Origin: Dialister sp.
Lineage (GTDB): Bacteria > Bacillota > Negativicutes > Veillonellales > Dialisteraceae
Direction: 5' to 3'
Length of the DNA: 6,359 bases
Assembly (NCBI GenBank): GCA_022722495.1
Contig: JAIJLI010000132.1
Location: 1-6,359 of the forward strand
Shown here: positions 1-4,583 of the stretch, one piece after another
Position numbering within the stretch: the stretch's first letter is position 1
Layout: each line of letters opens with the position of its first letter
Notes under the pieces: model-generated
What the model was told of the DNA's origin: nothing
The model's database searches: none
The model's input: the letters and a program-made list of their open reading frames with translations, nothing else
Position numbers and translations under genes: made by a program

Positions 1-5
1 TAATT

Positions 6-153
6 AGCCTTCCCCATCGGGGAAGGGGGACCGCGTCAGCGGCGCTCGGGTGCTTTCATAAATCGTCGACTTGAGACGCATTTTCCCACCCGCTTGCATA
101 CCGCCAGTGCCCTATCCGCCCCTACGGGGCACCTTCCCCTCGAGGGGAAGGCT
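6..153. repeat. MITE-like palindromic intergenic element
   Basis: The stretch begins with AGCCTTCCCC (6-15) and ends with its exact reverse complement GGGGAAGGCT (144-153), giving 10-bp terminal inverted repeats around 148 bp. Each end is itself a hairpin: CCTTCCCC-ATC-GGGGAAGG at 8-26 and a perfect 20-bp palindrome at 132-151. A third hairpin, GCCCC-TAC-GGGGC, lies at 118-130. No open reading frame of note runs through it, and I see no target-site duplication in the flanks (TAATT versus GCGAT). The architecture fits a miniature inverted-repeat or REP-type dispersed element. Its mobility and copy number cannot be judged from one window. Confidence 0.6.
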
Positions 154-180
154 GCGATACGAGAATACCATCATCTAACA

Positions 181-197
181 TGGCGGCGAAGCCGCCA
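181..197. repeat. GC hairpin with GAA triloop upstream of hypD
   Basis: TGGCGGC (181-187), loop GAA, GCCGCCA (191-197) form a perfect 7-bp stem. No T-tract follows on the + strand. The reverse complement of this site (GGTGGCGGCTTCGCCGCC) occurs exactly at 6337-6354, where it is followed by five T's and acts as a likely terminator. The two are therefore inverted copies of one short dispersed hairpin. Confidence 0.55.
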
Positions 198-203
198 CCA
201 CAA

Positions 204-238
204 CCCTGAACCCTGAACCCTGAACCCACAACCCTGAA
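204..238. repeat. CCCTGAA heptad tandem repeat
   Basis: CCCTGAA is repeated perfectly at 204-210, 211-217 and 218-224, and a further copy lies at 232-238 after a short interruption. The array ends about 30 nt before the hypD start and just ahead of its ribosome site. The same heptad occurs three times before hypE (1650-1670). Confidence 0.85.
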
Positions 239-269
239 TCCTTTCCCCTATTTCTCAAAGGAGCCTTTT

Positions 270-1304
270 ATGGAGGAACGCAAACTTGCCCGCTGGCTTT
301 CCCGCTACGACGGACCGCCGCTCACACTGATGGAGGTGTGCGGGACGCATACCTCAGCGCTGTACCGTTCGGGCATCCGTCAGATGCTCCCGCCGCAGAT
401 CACCTTCCTCTCCGGACCGGGCTGTCCGGTGTGTGTGACACCGACGTCCTACATTGATAAGCTCGTCCGCTATGCGCTCACTCCGGGCTGTCAGGTGATG
501 GCCTTCGGCGATCTCCTCGCTGTCCCGGGCGGCCGGATGTCACTCTCTGGTGCGGAAGGCAGGGGCGGGCGCGTGGATTTCTTCTACGATCCGGAAGAGG
601 TGCTCGCCAAGGCGGAGGCCGATCGAGGGACGACCTTCATCCTCGCCGCTGTCGGCTTTGAGACGACGGCGCCTGTCTGGGCGGATCTCATCCGCCGCGT
701 CTATGAGGAGCATATCCCGAATGTCCGCTTCCTGACGGCGCTCAAAACGATGCCGGGGGCGATGTCGCTGATCTCCGGAGAAAGCCACATCGATGGCTTC
801 CTCTGCCCCGGTCATGTCGCCGTGATCACAGGATGCCGTCCGTTCAGAAAACTGGCGGAAGAAACGGAAGAGACGATGGTGATCGGCGGCTTCTCGCCCG
901 CTGACCTTCTCTGCGCACTGACGCGTCTCGTGCTTGCGGCGTCGCAGAAAAAGAGGGGACTATGGAATGAGTATCCGAGCGTTGTGACGGAAGAGGGAAA
1001 TCCGAAAGCACTGGCTCTCCTTGCGGATGTTTTCACGCCGGGGGATGCCGTGTGGCGCGGTCTTGGGACGATCGCAGGCTCCGGACTTTATCTCCGGGAG
1101 AAATACCTCGCGCTCGATGCGGGCAGCTGGGGACTCTCAGAAGACCAGATGCCCGCCGGCTGTCGCTGCGGCGATGTCCTGACAGGCCGCATCACGAGCG
1201 AAGAATGTCCCTGCTTCGGTCGTGCCTGCACGCCCGAGCATCCTGTCGGTGCCTGTATGGTTTCCTCCGAGGGTGCCTGCTGCATCACTTATCGGGAGAA
1301 GTGA
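270..1304 (+). CDS. hypD: HypD, NiFe-hydrogenase maturation protein (Fe-S scaffold for Fe(CN)2CO assembly)
   Basis: HypD is the cytoplasmic iron-sulfur protein that, with HypC, holds the iron on which the cyanide and CO ligands of NiFe hydrogenase are assembled; HypE delivers the cyanide. The 344-residue product carries the family signatures in order: MEVCGTHT (Cys24), SGPGCPVC (Cys52, Cys55), GFETTAP at 129-135, and a cysteine-rich C-terminal region from residue 298 (GCRCG, ECPCF, GRAC, GACMVSSEGACC) expected to hold the 4Fe-4S cluster. The ATG is chosen because AAAGGAG (257-263) precedes it by 6 nt. The N-terminus before MEVCG is only 20 residues, shorter than in E. coli HypD (about 373 residues in total). 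hypC, usually the neighbour, is not in the window; hypE follows after 408 bp of repeats. Identification is firm. Confidence 0.96.
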   Translation: MEERKLARWLSRYDGPPLTLMEVCGTHTSALYRSGIRQMLPPQITFLSGPGCPVCVTPTSYIDKLVRYALTPGCQVMAFGDLLAVPGGRMSLSGAEGRGGRVDFFYDPEEVLAKAEADRGTTFILAAVGFETTAPVWADLIRRVYEEHIPNVRFLTALKTMPGAMSLISGESHIDGFLCPGHVAVITGCRPFRKLAEETEETMVIGGFSPADLLCALTRLVLAASQKKRGLWNEYPSVVTEEGNPKALALLADVFTPGDAVWRGLGTIAGSGLYLREKYLALDAGSWGLSEDQMPAGCRCGDVLTGRITSEECPCFGRACTPEHPVGACMVSSEGACCITYREK

Positions 1305-1308
1305 TTGC

Positions 1309-1362
1309 GTGACTAGGGATTAGTGACTAGGGATTAGTGACTAGGGATTAGAGATTAGGATT
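1309..1362. repeat. 14-bp tandem repeat (paired heptads GTGACTA/GGGATTA)
   Basis: The unit GTGACTAGGGATTA is repeated three times without error (1309-1350) and trails into degenerate heptads (GAGATTA, GGATT) to 1362. It begins 5 nt after the hypD stop. The 14-bp unit is two related 7-mers, so the basic period is seven. Shorter relatives lie after hypE (2714-2734) and before tatD (5462-5482). Confidence 0.9.
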
Positions 1363-1370
1363 CTCCAGCA

Positions 1371-1517
1371 TCGTCATCCCGAGCGTAGCCCTCGATCTCT
1401 ACTGCACTGTGGGAATCAGCGTGTATGCGCCGGGGAAAAACGGTGTCTTGGTGCTGCTGAACATCAGGCAATGAGCGTTCTGCTATAGAGATTTCTCGGC
1501 TACGCTCGAAATGACGA
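1371..1517. repeat. Inverted-repeat element between hypD and hypE (MITE-like)
   Basis: The sequence at 1371-1400 (TCGTCATCCCGAGCG...) is an imperfect inverted copy of 1487-1517. Both read AGAGAT, a variable 4-5 nt, GGCTACGCTCG, two variable bases, ATGACGA: about 24 of 31 positions agree by my count. The two arms enclose a 147-bp segment, about the same length as the element at 6-153 but unrelated in sequence. The interior (1401-1486) has no convincing gene. The right arm is also the first block of the composite repeat that continues to 1670, and another copy of the arm lies at 2787-2817. Confidence 0.6.
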
Positions 1518-1670
1518 CGGCGCGAAGCGCTATCAAAATTCTGCGGCGCTTCATTATTTTATGCGCCGCACCACCATTTCTCATTTCTAATTTCTCATGC
1601 AAGCAAAGCTTTCATTCGAAATCAAGGGACAGCACGCCTCTTGGGCGAACCCTGAACCCTGAACCCTGAA
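1477..1670 (+). repeat. Composite repeat leader, copy 1 (before hypE)
   Basis: Four blocks occur in order. Block A (1477-1530) contains the imperfect hairpin ATTTC...GAAAT (1491-1512) and GCGC-GAA-GCGC (1520-1530). Block B is ATCAAAA plus the hairpin TGCGGCGC (1542-1549) / GCGCCGCA (1563-1570). Block C is a 7-bp repeat, ATTTCTC/ATTTCTA/ATTTCTC (1576-1596). Block D (1620-1659) runs from AATCAA to GAACCC and merges into three CCCTGAA heptads (1650-1670). The same order, with a different block C, precedes the cupin gene at 2777-2967. With the other repeats it fills the 408-bp hypD-hypE gap; I see no protein gene or clear promoter in it. Confidence 0.7.
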
Positions 1671-1712
1671 CCTATTTCCAACCAACGATCAATCAACAAG
1701 GAGCATCTATTT

Positions 1713-2696
1713 ATGAATATCGAACTTCGCCACGGGAGCGGCGGCGAGGAGACGGGGAAGCTGATCGCCTCTCTCTTTGCCAAGTATCTTGGAAATCCCA
1801 TCTTAGACCGTATGGAAGACGGTGCGGTGCTGCCGCCCCTCTCCGGCGTGCCTGTCATGACGACGGACAGCTTTGTCGTCTCGCCGCTCTTCTTTCCGGG
1901 GGGCGACATCGGACGGCTCTCCGTCTGCGGGACGGTGAATGATCTGGCCTCGATGGGGGCAAGGCCTCTCTATCTGACGGCGGGCTTCATCCTCGAGACG
2001 GGACTTTCCACCGATGTATTGGAGCCGATCGTCCGCTCCATGGCAGAGACGGCGAAGGAGGCGGGCGTCACGATCGTGGCCGGTGATACAAAGGTCATCG
2101 AAGGGAAGGGCGGCCTTTACATCAATACCGCGGGCCTTGGCGATCGCGCGCCGGACTGTGAGATCTCCGCGGGAAATCTTCATGATGGGGATGCGATCCT
2201 CGTCACGGGGACGCTGGGCGACCATCACGCCGTCATCCTTACAGAGCGCATGCAGATGAAGACGACGCTTGCGAGCGACTGTGCGCCCCTGAATCATCTG
2301 GTGGAAGCCCTTCTGGCGGCGAAGCTGCCCGTCCATACCATTCGCGACATCACGAGAGGGGGACTGGCGACCGTTGCCAATGAGCTGGCGGCAGCCTCCG
2401 GCGTTTCCATCACGCTCTCCGAAGAGGCACTGCCGATCAGAGAAGAGATCAAAGCGCTCTCCGGCATCCTGGGGCTTGATCCATTGACGATGGGAAACGA
2501 GGGCAAGATGCTGATCGCGCTCCCTGCCGCCGAGGCAGAGACGGCGCTTCGCATCCTTCGCACGCTCCCCTATGGGACAGAGGCCGAAGAGATCGGGCGC
2601 GTCAGCACGGGAAGCGGCGTGCATCTTAAGACTCTCTATGGCGGACGCCGCCGCATCCTTCCGCTTCGGGGAGAGGGTCTGCCGAGGATCTGCTGA
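1713..2696 (+). CDS. hypE: HypE, carbamoyl dehydratase for hydrogenase cyanide ligands
   Basis: HypE takes a carbamoyl group from HypF onto its C-terminal cysteine and dehydrates it with ATP to a thiocyanate, the source of the CN ligands of NiFe hydrogenase. The 327-residue protein is of normal length and ends in the diagnostic PRIC, with Cys327 last. PurM/AIR-synthase-type ATP-binding signatures are visible: TTDSFVVSP (50-58), GTVNDLASMGARP (73-85), AGDTKV (123-128), RDITRGGLAT (211-220) and GNEGKM (261-266). In the segment GTLGDHHAVIL, His172 replaces the glycine found in E. coli HypE (GDHG); this may be a lineage variant. The start is supported by AAGGAG (1698-1703) 9 nt upstream. The gene lies in the same orientation as hypD, 408 bp behind it, so co-transcription is possible but unproven. 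Confidence 0.96.
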   Translation: MNIELRHGSGGEETGKLIASLFAKYLGNPILDRMEDGAVLPPLSGVPVMTTDSFVVSPLFFPGGDIGRLSVCGTVNDLASMGARPLYLTAGFILETGLSTDVLEPIVRSMAETAKEAGVTIVAGDTKVIEGKGGLYINTAGLGDRAPDCEISAGNLHDGDAILVTGTLGDHHAVILTERMQMKTTLASDCAPLNHLVEALLAAKLPVHTIRDITRGGLATVANELAAASGVSITLSEEALPIREEIKALSGILGLDPLTMGNEGKMLIALPAAEAETALRILRTLPYGTEAEEIGRVSTGSGVHLKTLYGGRRRILPLRGEGLPRIC

Positions 2697-2713
2697 GAGA
2701 AAGTCGGGGATAA

Positions 2714-2734
2714 GTGACTAGGGATTAGGGATTG
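2714..2734. repeat. Heptad repeat downstream of hypE
   Basis: GTGACTA, GGGATTA and GGGATTG follow each other without gaps. The first 14 bases are identical to the unit repeated at 1309-1350. The block begins 17 nt after the hypE stop. Confidence 0.8.
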
Positions 2735-2754
2735 GAAGCAAGCGGTGATTGAAA

Positions 2755-2773
2755 TAGCGCAATTGTTGCGCTA
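2755..2773. repeat. Perfect 8-bp hairpin downstream of hypE
   Basis: TAGCGCAA (2755-2762) and TTGCGCTA (2766-2773) are exact inverted repeats around a 3-nt TTG loop. No T-tract follows, so it is not a standard intrinsic terminator. It could be an mRNA-stabilising hairpin, a protein-binding palindrome or part of a repeat. It has no second copy in the window. Confidence 0.5.
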
Positions 2774-2776
2774 ATG

Positions 2777-2967
2777 GTTCTGCAAGGAAGATCCCTCGGC
2801 TTCGCTCGGGATGACGATACGTGCGAAGCACCATCAAAATTTCTCGGCGCTTCTATTTTTTTATGCGCCGCACCAAACCCTTTGAACCCGTAGAACCTAC
2901 AGAACCCGCTGAACCTCTTTCAGCCGCAATCAAAGAGCATCACGCCCCACGGGCCAACCCCGAACCC
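2777..2967 (+). repeat. Composite repeat leader, copy 2 (before cupin gene)
   Basis: This has the same block order as 1477-1670. Block A carries ATCCC (2791-2795) / GGGAT (2808-2812) and GTGC-GAA-GCAC (2821-2831). Block B is ATCAAAA plus CGGCGC (2845-2850) / GCGCCG (2865-2870). Block C is a 9-bp repeat, GAACC at 2884, 2893, 2902 and 2911. Block D (2928-2967) matches 1620-1659 at about 31 of 40 positions without gaps. The repeat ends 7 nt before the cupin ribosome site. The 291-bp hypE-cupin gap holds only this, the hairpin and the heptads. Confidence 0.7.
2884..2919. repeat. 9-bp tandem repeat GAACCnnnn (4 units)
   Basis: GAACC recurs at exactly 9-bp spacing (2884, 2893, 2902, 2911), with four variable bases between. 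The period differs from the 7-bp repeats that occupy the equivalent place before hypE. Related arrays lie at 4154-4189 (opposite strand) and 4286-4312. Confidence 0.8.
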
Positions 2968-2987
2968 ATTTCATAAGGAGAACATCC

Positions 2988-3428
2988 ATGATCCATAAAT
3001 TTCACAGCCGGCCGAATGGCTGGGAGGGCATCACGCCCCATATTTACAAGGAAAATCCCGGGGTCTTTCGCGATGTGACGAAGCAGATCCTTTTTGACAA
3101 CGAAGCCGATCTTCCGGTGCAGTTTCGCTATTTTCAGGTGGAGAAGGACGGCTTCTCTTCGCTGGAAAAGCATGAGCACATGCATCTCGTCTTGATCTTC
3201 AAAGGGAAGGGCCATGCGCTTCTTGGAAGTGATGTGCATGAAGTCAGGGAAGGGGATCTCATCACCATCCCGCCCTGGCAGTGGCATCAGTTTCGCGCGG
3301 ACGCAGGAGACATCCTGGGCTTCCTCTGCCTCGTGAACCATGACCGCGACATCCCCGTTTATCCGACAGAGGAGGAGCTCTTGGCACTCAAAAGAGATCC
3401 GGAGATCGAGAAATTCTTGAAAAAGTAA
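2988..3428 (+). CDS. Small single-domain cupin protein (Cupin_2 type), function unknown
   Basis: This is a 146-residue cytoplasmic protein with one cupin beta-barrel. Motif 1 is visible as SLEKHEHMHLVLIFKGKG (58-75), with His62, His64 and His66 as candidate metal ligands. Motif 2 is REGDLITIPPWQWHQFRA (87-104), with His100. The usual motif-1 glutamate is not obvious. About 50 residues precede the barrel, and a charged helical tail (TEEELLALKRDPEIEKFLKK, 127-146) follows. No signal peptide is seen. The start is supported by TAAGGAG (2974-2980) 7 nt upstream. Cupins of this size bind metals or small molecules and may be enzymes or sensors; the substrate cannot be told from sequence. The gene lies behind hypE and is tightly coupled to the HAD gene (9-nt gap), so those two are probably translated from one mRNA. 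Confidence 0.88.
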   Translation: MIHKFHSRPNGWEGITPHIYKENPGVFRDVTKQILFDNEADLPVQFRYFQVEKDGFSSLEKHEHMHLVLIFKGKGHALLGSDVHEVREGDLITIPPWQWHQFRADAGDILGFLCLVNHDRDIPVYPTEEELLALKRDPEIEKFLKK

Positions 3429-3437
3429 GGAGCATAT

Positions 3438-4151
3438 ATGTTTGAGAACAAGTCGACGATCATTTTTGATATGGACGGGACGCTGATCGACTCCGTCGGC
3501 GTGTGGAATCAGGTAGACCTCCGGCTGATCCAAACGCTTGGCGGGCCTGCCATGGCAGAGGGCGATATCCAGCAGAGAAGAGAGCGCTTCCTGAAGGAGC
3601 ATCGAGATGCGGAGAAGCCGTATCTTTCTTACTGCGAGGAGCTGGGGAAAACGTATGCCTCCGCATGGCAGGCCGAAGACATTCTGCAGGAGCGTTACCG
3701 CATAGCGCAGAATTTCCTGAAGGAGGTCGTGGACTACAAGCCGGGCGCACCGGAGGTGCTCCATGCTTTCAAGAAAGACGGGAAGACACTCGTGATCGCC
3801 AGCACCACGCGCCGCGGCAATATGGAAGTATATCGGAAGGAAAACAGAAGCATCCGCAGCAAAGCACCGCTTGATTCCTGCTTTGCGAGGATCTATACGC
3901 AGGAGGATGCGCTGGAAATCAAGCCAAGCCCGGCCATCTACCTCAAGGTCATCGAGAACATGGGCCTTTCCAAAGAAGAATGCTTCATCTTCGAGGATTC
4001 GCTGGCGGGCGCGGCCGCGGCAAGAAATGCCGGCATCGACTTCGCCGTGATCTATGACCGCTACTCCGATGCCGACCGCGAAGAGCTAGATCAGATGACG
4101 CCGTATCAGTTTGGGGATTGGGAGGACGTGCTGAAAGTCATTAGACGGTAA
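3438..4151 (+). CDS. HAD-superfamily hydrolase, beta-phosphoglucomutase/phosphatase-like
   Basis: This 237-residue soluble protein has all four HAD motifs: DMDGTLID (Asp11 nucleophile, Asp13 acid/base), Ser122 in VIAST (motif II), Lys162 in EIKPSPAIYL (motif III) and FEDSLAGAAAARNAGI (Glu186/Asp187, motif IV). The helical cap between motifs I and II (about residues 20-105) and the FEDS..G..AA..AG signature place it in the subfamily of phosphatases and phosphoglucomutases with an alpha-helical cap. The substrate is probably a small phosphorylated metabolite but is not predictable. The ribosome site TAAGGAG (3426-3432) overlaps the cupin stop codon, 5 nt before ATG, showing translational coupling. 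The gene ends 3 nt before an array of 9-bp repeats and a T-tailed hairpin that probably ends the transcript. Confidence 0.92.
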   Translation: MFENKSTIIFDMDGTLIDSVGVWNQVDLRLIQTLGGPAMAEGDIQQRRERFLKEHRDAEKPYLSYCEELGKTYASAWQAEDILQERYRIAQNFLKEVVDYKPGAPEVLHAFKKDGKTLVIASTTRRGNMEVYRKENRSIRSKAPLDSCFARIYTQEDALEIKPSPAIYLKVIENMGLSKEECFIFEDSLAGAAAARNAGIDFAVIYDRYSDADREELDQMTPYQFGDWEDVLKVIRR

Positions 4152-4153
4152 TA

Positions 4154-4189
4154 GGTTCAAAGGGTTCATTGGGTTCTACCGGTTCAACG
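4154..4189. repeat. 9-bp tandem repeat GGTTCnnnn (4 units)
   Basis: GGTTC recurs at 4154, 4163, 4172 and 4181, exactly 9 bp apart. This is the reverse-complement form of the GAACC repeat at 2884-2919. It begins 3 nt after the HAD stop codon. With the hairpin at 4198-4225 it forms an inverted partial copy of the composite leader repeat. Confidence 0.8.
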
Positions 4190-4197
4190 GGGGATGG

Positions 4198-4233
4198 GCG
4201 GCGCATCAAAATGAAAAAGCGCCGCAGGTTTTT
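4198..4233 (+). terminator. Probable intrinsic terminator for the cupin-HAD unit, made from an inverted repeat block
   Basis: GCGGCGC (4198-4204) pairs perfectly with GCGCCGC (4219-4225) around a 14-nt A-rich loop, and AGG then TTTTT (4229-4233) follow. On the minus strand the same bases read ATCAAAA...GCGGCGC...ATGCGCCGC, matching block B of the two composite leaders at 1542-1570 and 2845-2870. The T-run is the complement of the ATCAAAA that precedes the hairpin in those copies. The long loop makes it weaker than a classic terminator. Confidence 0.6.
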
Positions 4234-4285
4234 GATTTGAGAGAGTGCGTTATTTCTGAAAGATGAGAACCATGCCCTCCCTTTA

Positions 4286-4312
4286 GAACCCGCAGAACCT
4301 ATCGAACCGGTT
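4286..4312. repeat. 9-bp tandem repeat GAACCnnnn (3 units)
   Basis: GAACC lies at 4286, 4295 and 4304, in opposite orientation to the array at 4154-4189. ACCGGTTC (4178-4185) pairs with GAACCGGT (4304-4311). The array ends 8 nt before the -35 box of the mntP promoter. Confidence 0.75.
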
Positions 4313-4320
4313 TCATTCCT

Positions 4321-4349
4321 TTGACACGGGACGCTTTTCATGCTATCAT
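4321..4349 (+). promoter_or_regulatory. Strong sigma-A promoter of the mntP riboswitch transcript
   Basis: TTGACA (4321-4326) is a perfect -35 box. A 17-nt spacer separates it from TATCAT (4344-4349), which has an extended -10 TG at 4341-4342. Transcription would start near 4355-4358, just ahead of the riboswitch P1 strand at 4360. The tRNA gene has the same TGnTATCAT -10. Confidence 0.85.
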
Positions 4350-4359
4350 TCTCCCATAA

Positions 4360-4453
4360 GTGAGGGAGTAGCAGCCACTTCGGTGGAGCCCGTCAACATA
4401 CTGGCAGTGACCCGTACATCCTGCCTGGCTTGCTTTAAAAATGCGAGACTCAC
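4360..4453 (+). ncRNA. yybP-ykoY manganese riboswitch aptamer
   Basis: The RNA has the conserved features of the yybP-ykoY (Mn2+) family. P1 is GTGAG (4360-4364) with CTCAC (4449-4453), followed by the GGGAGTAGC loop. There is a short ACTTCGGT hairpin, then CCGTCAACATACTGG carrying the conserved ACATACT. P4 is GGCAG/CTGCC, and CTTGC/GCGAG closes a TTTAAAAAT loop before the P1 strand. Family members bind Mn2+ between two docked loops and control Mn exporters. It lies between a consensus promoter and mntP, exactly the expected context. Confidence 0.92.
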
Positions 4454-4489
4454 GTGCATAGTTTTCGGCTGTGCGCGGGGTCTTTTTTT
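4448..4489 (+). terminator. Riboswitch expression platform: conditional terminator
   Basis: The 5' arm (4448-4461) pairs with the 3' arm (4469-4481) around a TTTTCGG loop, with A4452 unpaired or bulged, and C plus seven T's (4483-4489) follow. The 5' arm includes all of the P1 3' strand CTCAC (4449-4453), so aptamer P1 and terminator cannot form together. Ligand stabilisation of P1 should therefore prevent termination: an Mn2+-ON transcriptional switch, as expected for an exporter. The mechanism is inferred from base pairing. Confidence 0.85.
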
Positions 4490-4583
4490 CGTGGGAAGAA
4501 AGCGCTGGAAATGACCATGAGAGACTGGTCACGCATCCCTTTCGGCGAAGCCGCACAGCTCATTTCATTTCGGGGAGATATCA
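4490..4583 (+). other. mntP 5' leader between terminator and start codon
   Basis: No gene is seen here. Two small hairpins occur: TGACCA (4512-4517) / TGGTCA (4526-4531), and CGGC-GAA-GCCG (4543-4553), the latter of the same GAA-triloop type as in the repeats. The ribosome site GGGGAG (4572-4577) is 6 nt from the mntP ATG and is not sequestered by either hairpin. Confidence 0.5.

Noticed and set aside
71..100. TTGAGA ... TGCATA as a hypD promoter
   Set aside because: The -10 matches only about half the consensus and lies inside the MITE-like element; chance match likely.
204..238. CRISPR-like array or telomere-like repeat
   Set aside because: The heptads are directly tandem with no unique spacers, too short for CRISPR; the resemblance of ATTAGGG/TTCAGGG to telomere heptamers is only in composition, and the genes are bacterial.
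1481..1489. TGCTATAGA as an extended -10 promoter for hypE
   Set aside because: No acceptable -35 is seen at the right distance, it lies inside a repeat arm, and the matching site in copy 2 (2781-2789) does not keep the motif.
1803..2624. Long open frame (273 codons) on the minus strand inside hypE
   Set aside because: It is fully antisense to hypE, the product has no recognisable motifs, is Arg/Asp-rich in the way of GC-rich shadow frames, and no ribosome site is evident.
2940..3764. Minus-strand open frame of 274 codons across the cupin and HAD genes
   Set aside because: It overlaps two well-supported genes with strong ribosome sites; its composition reflects the opposite-strand reading of those genes.
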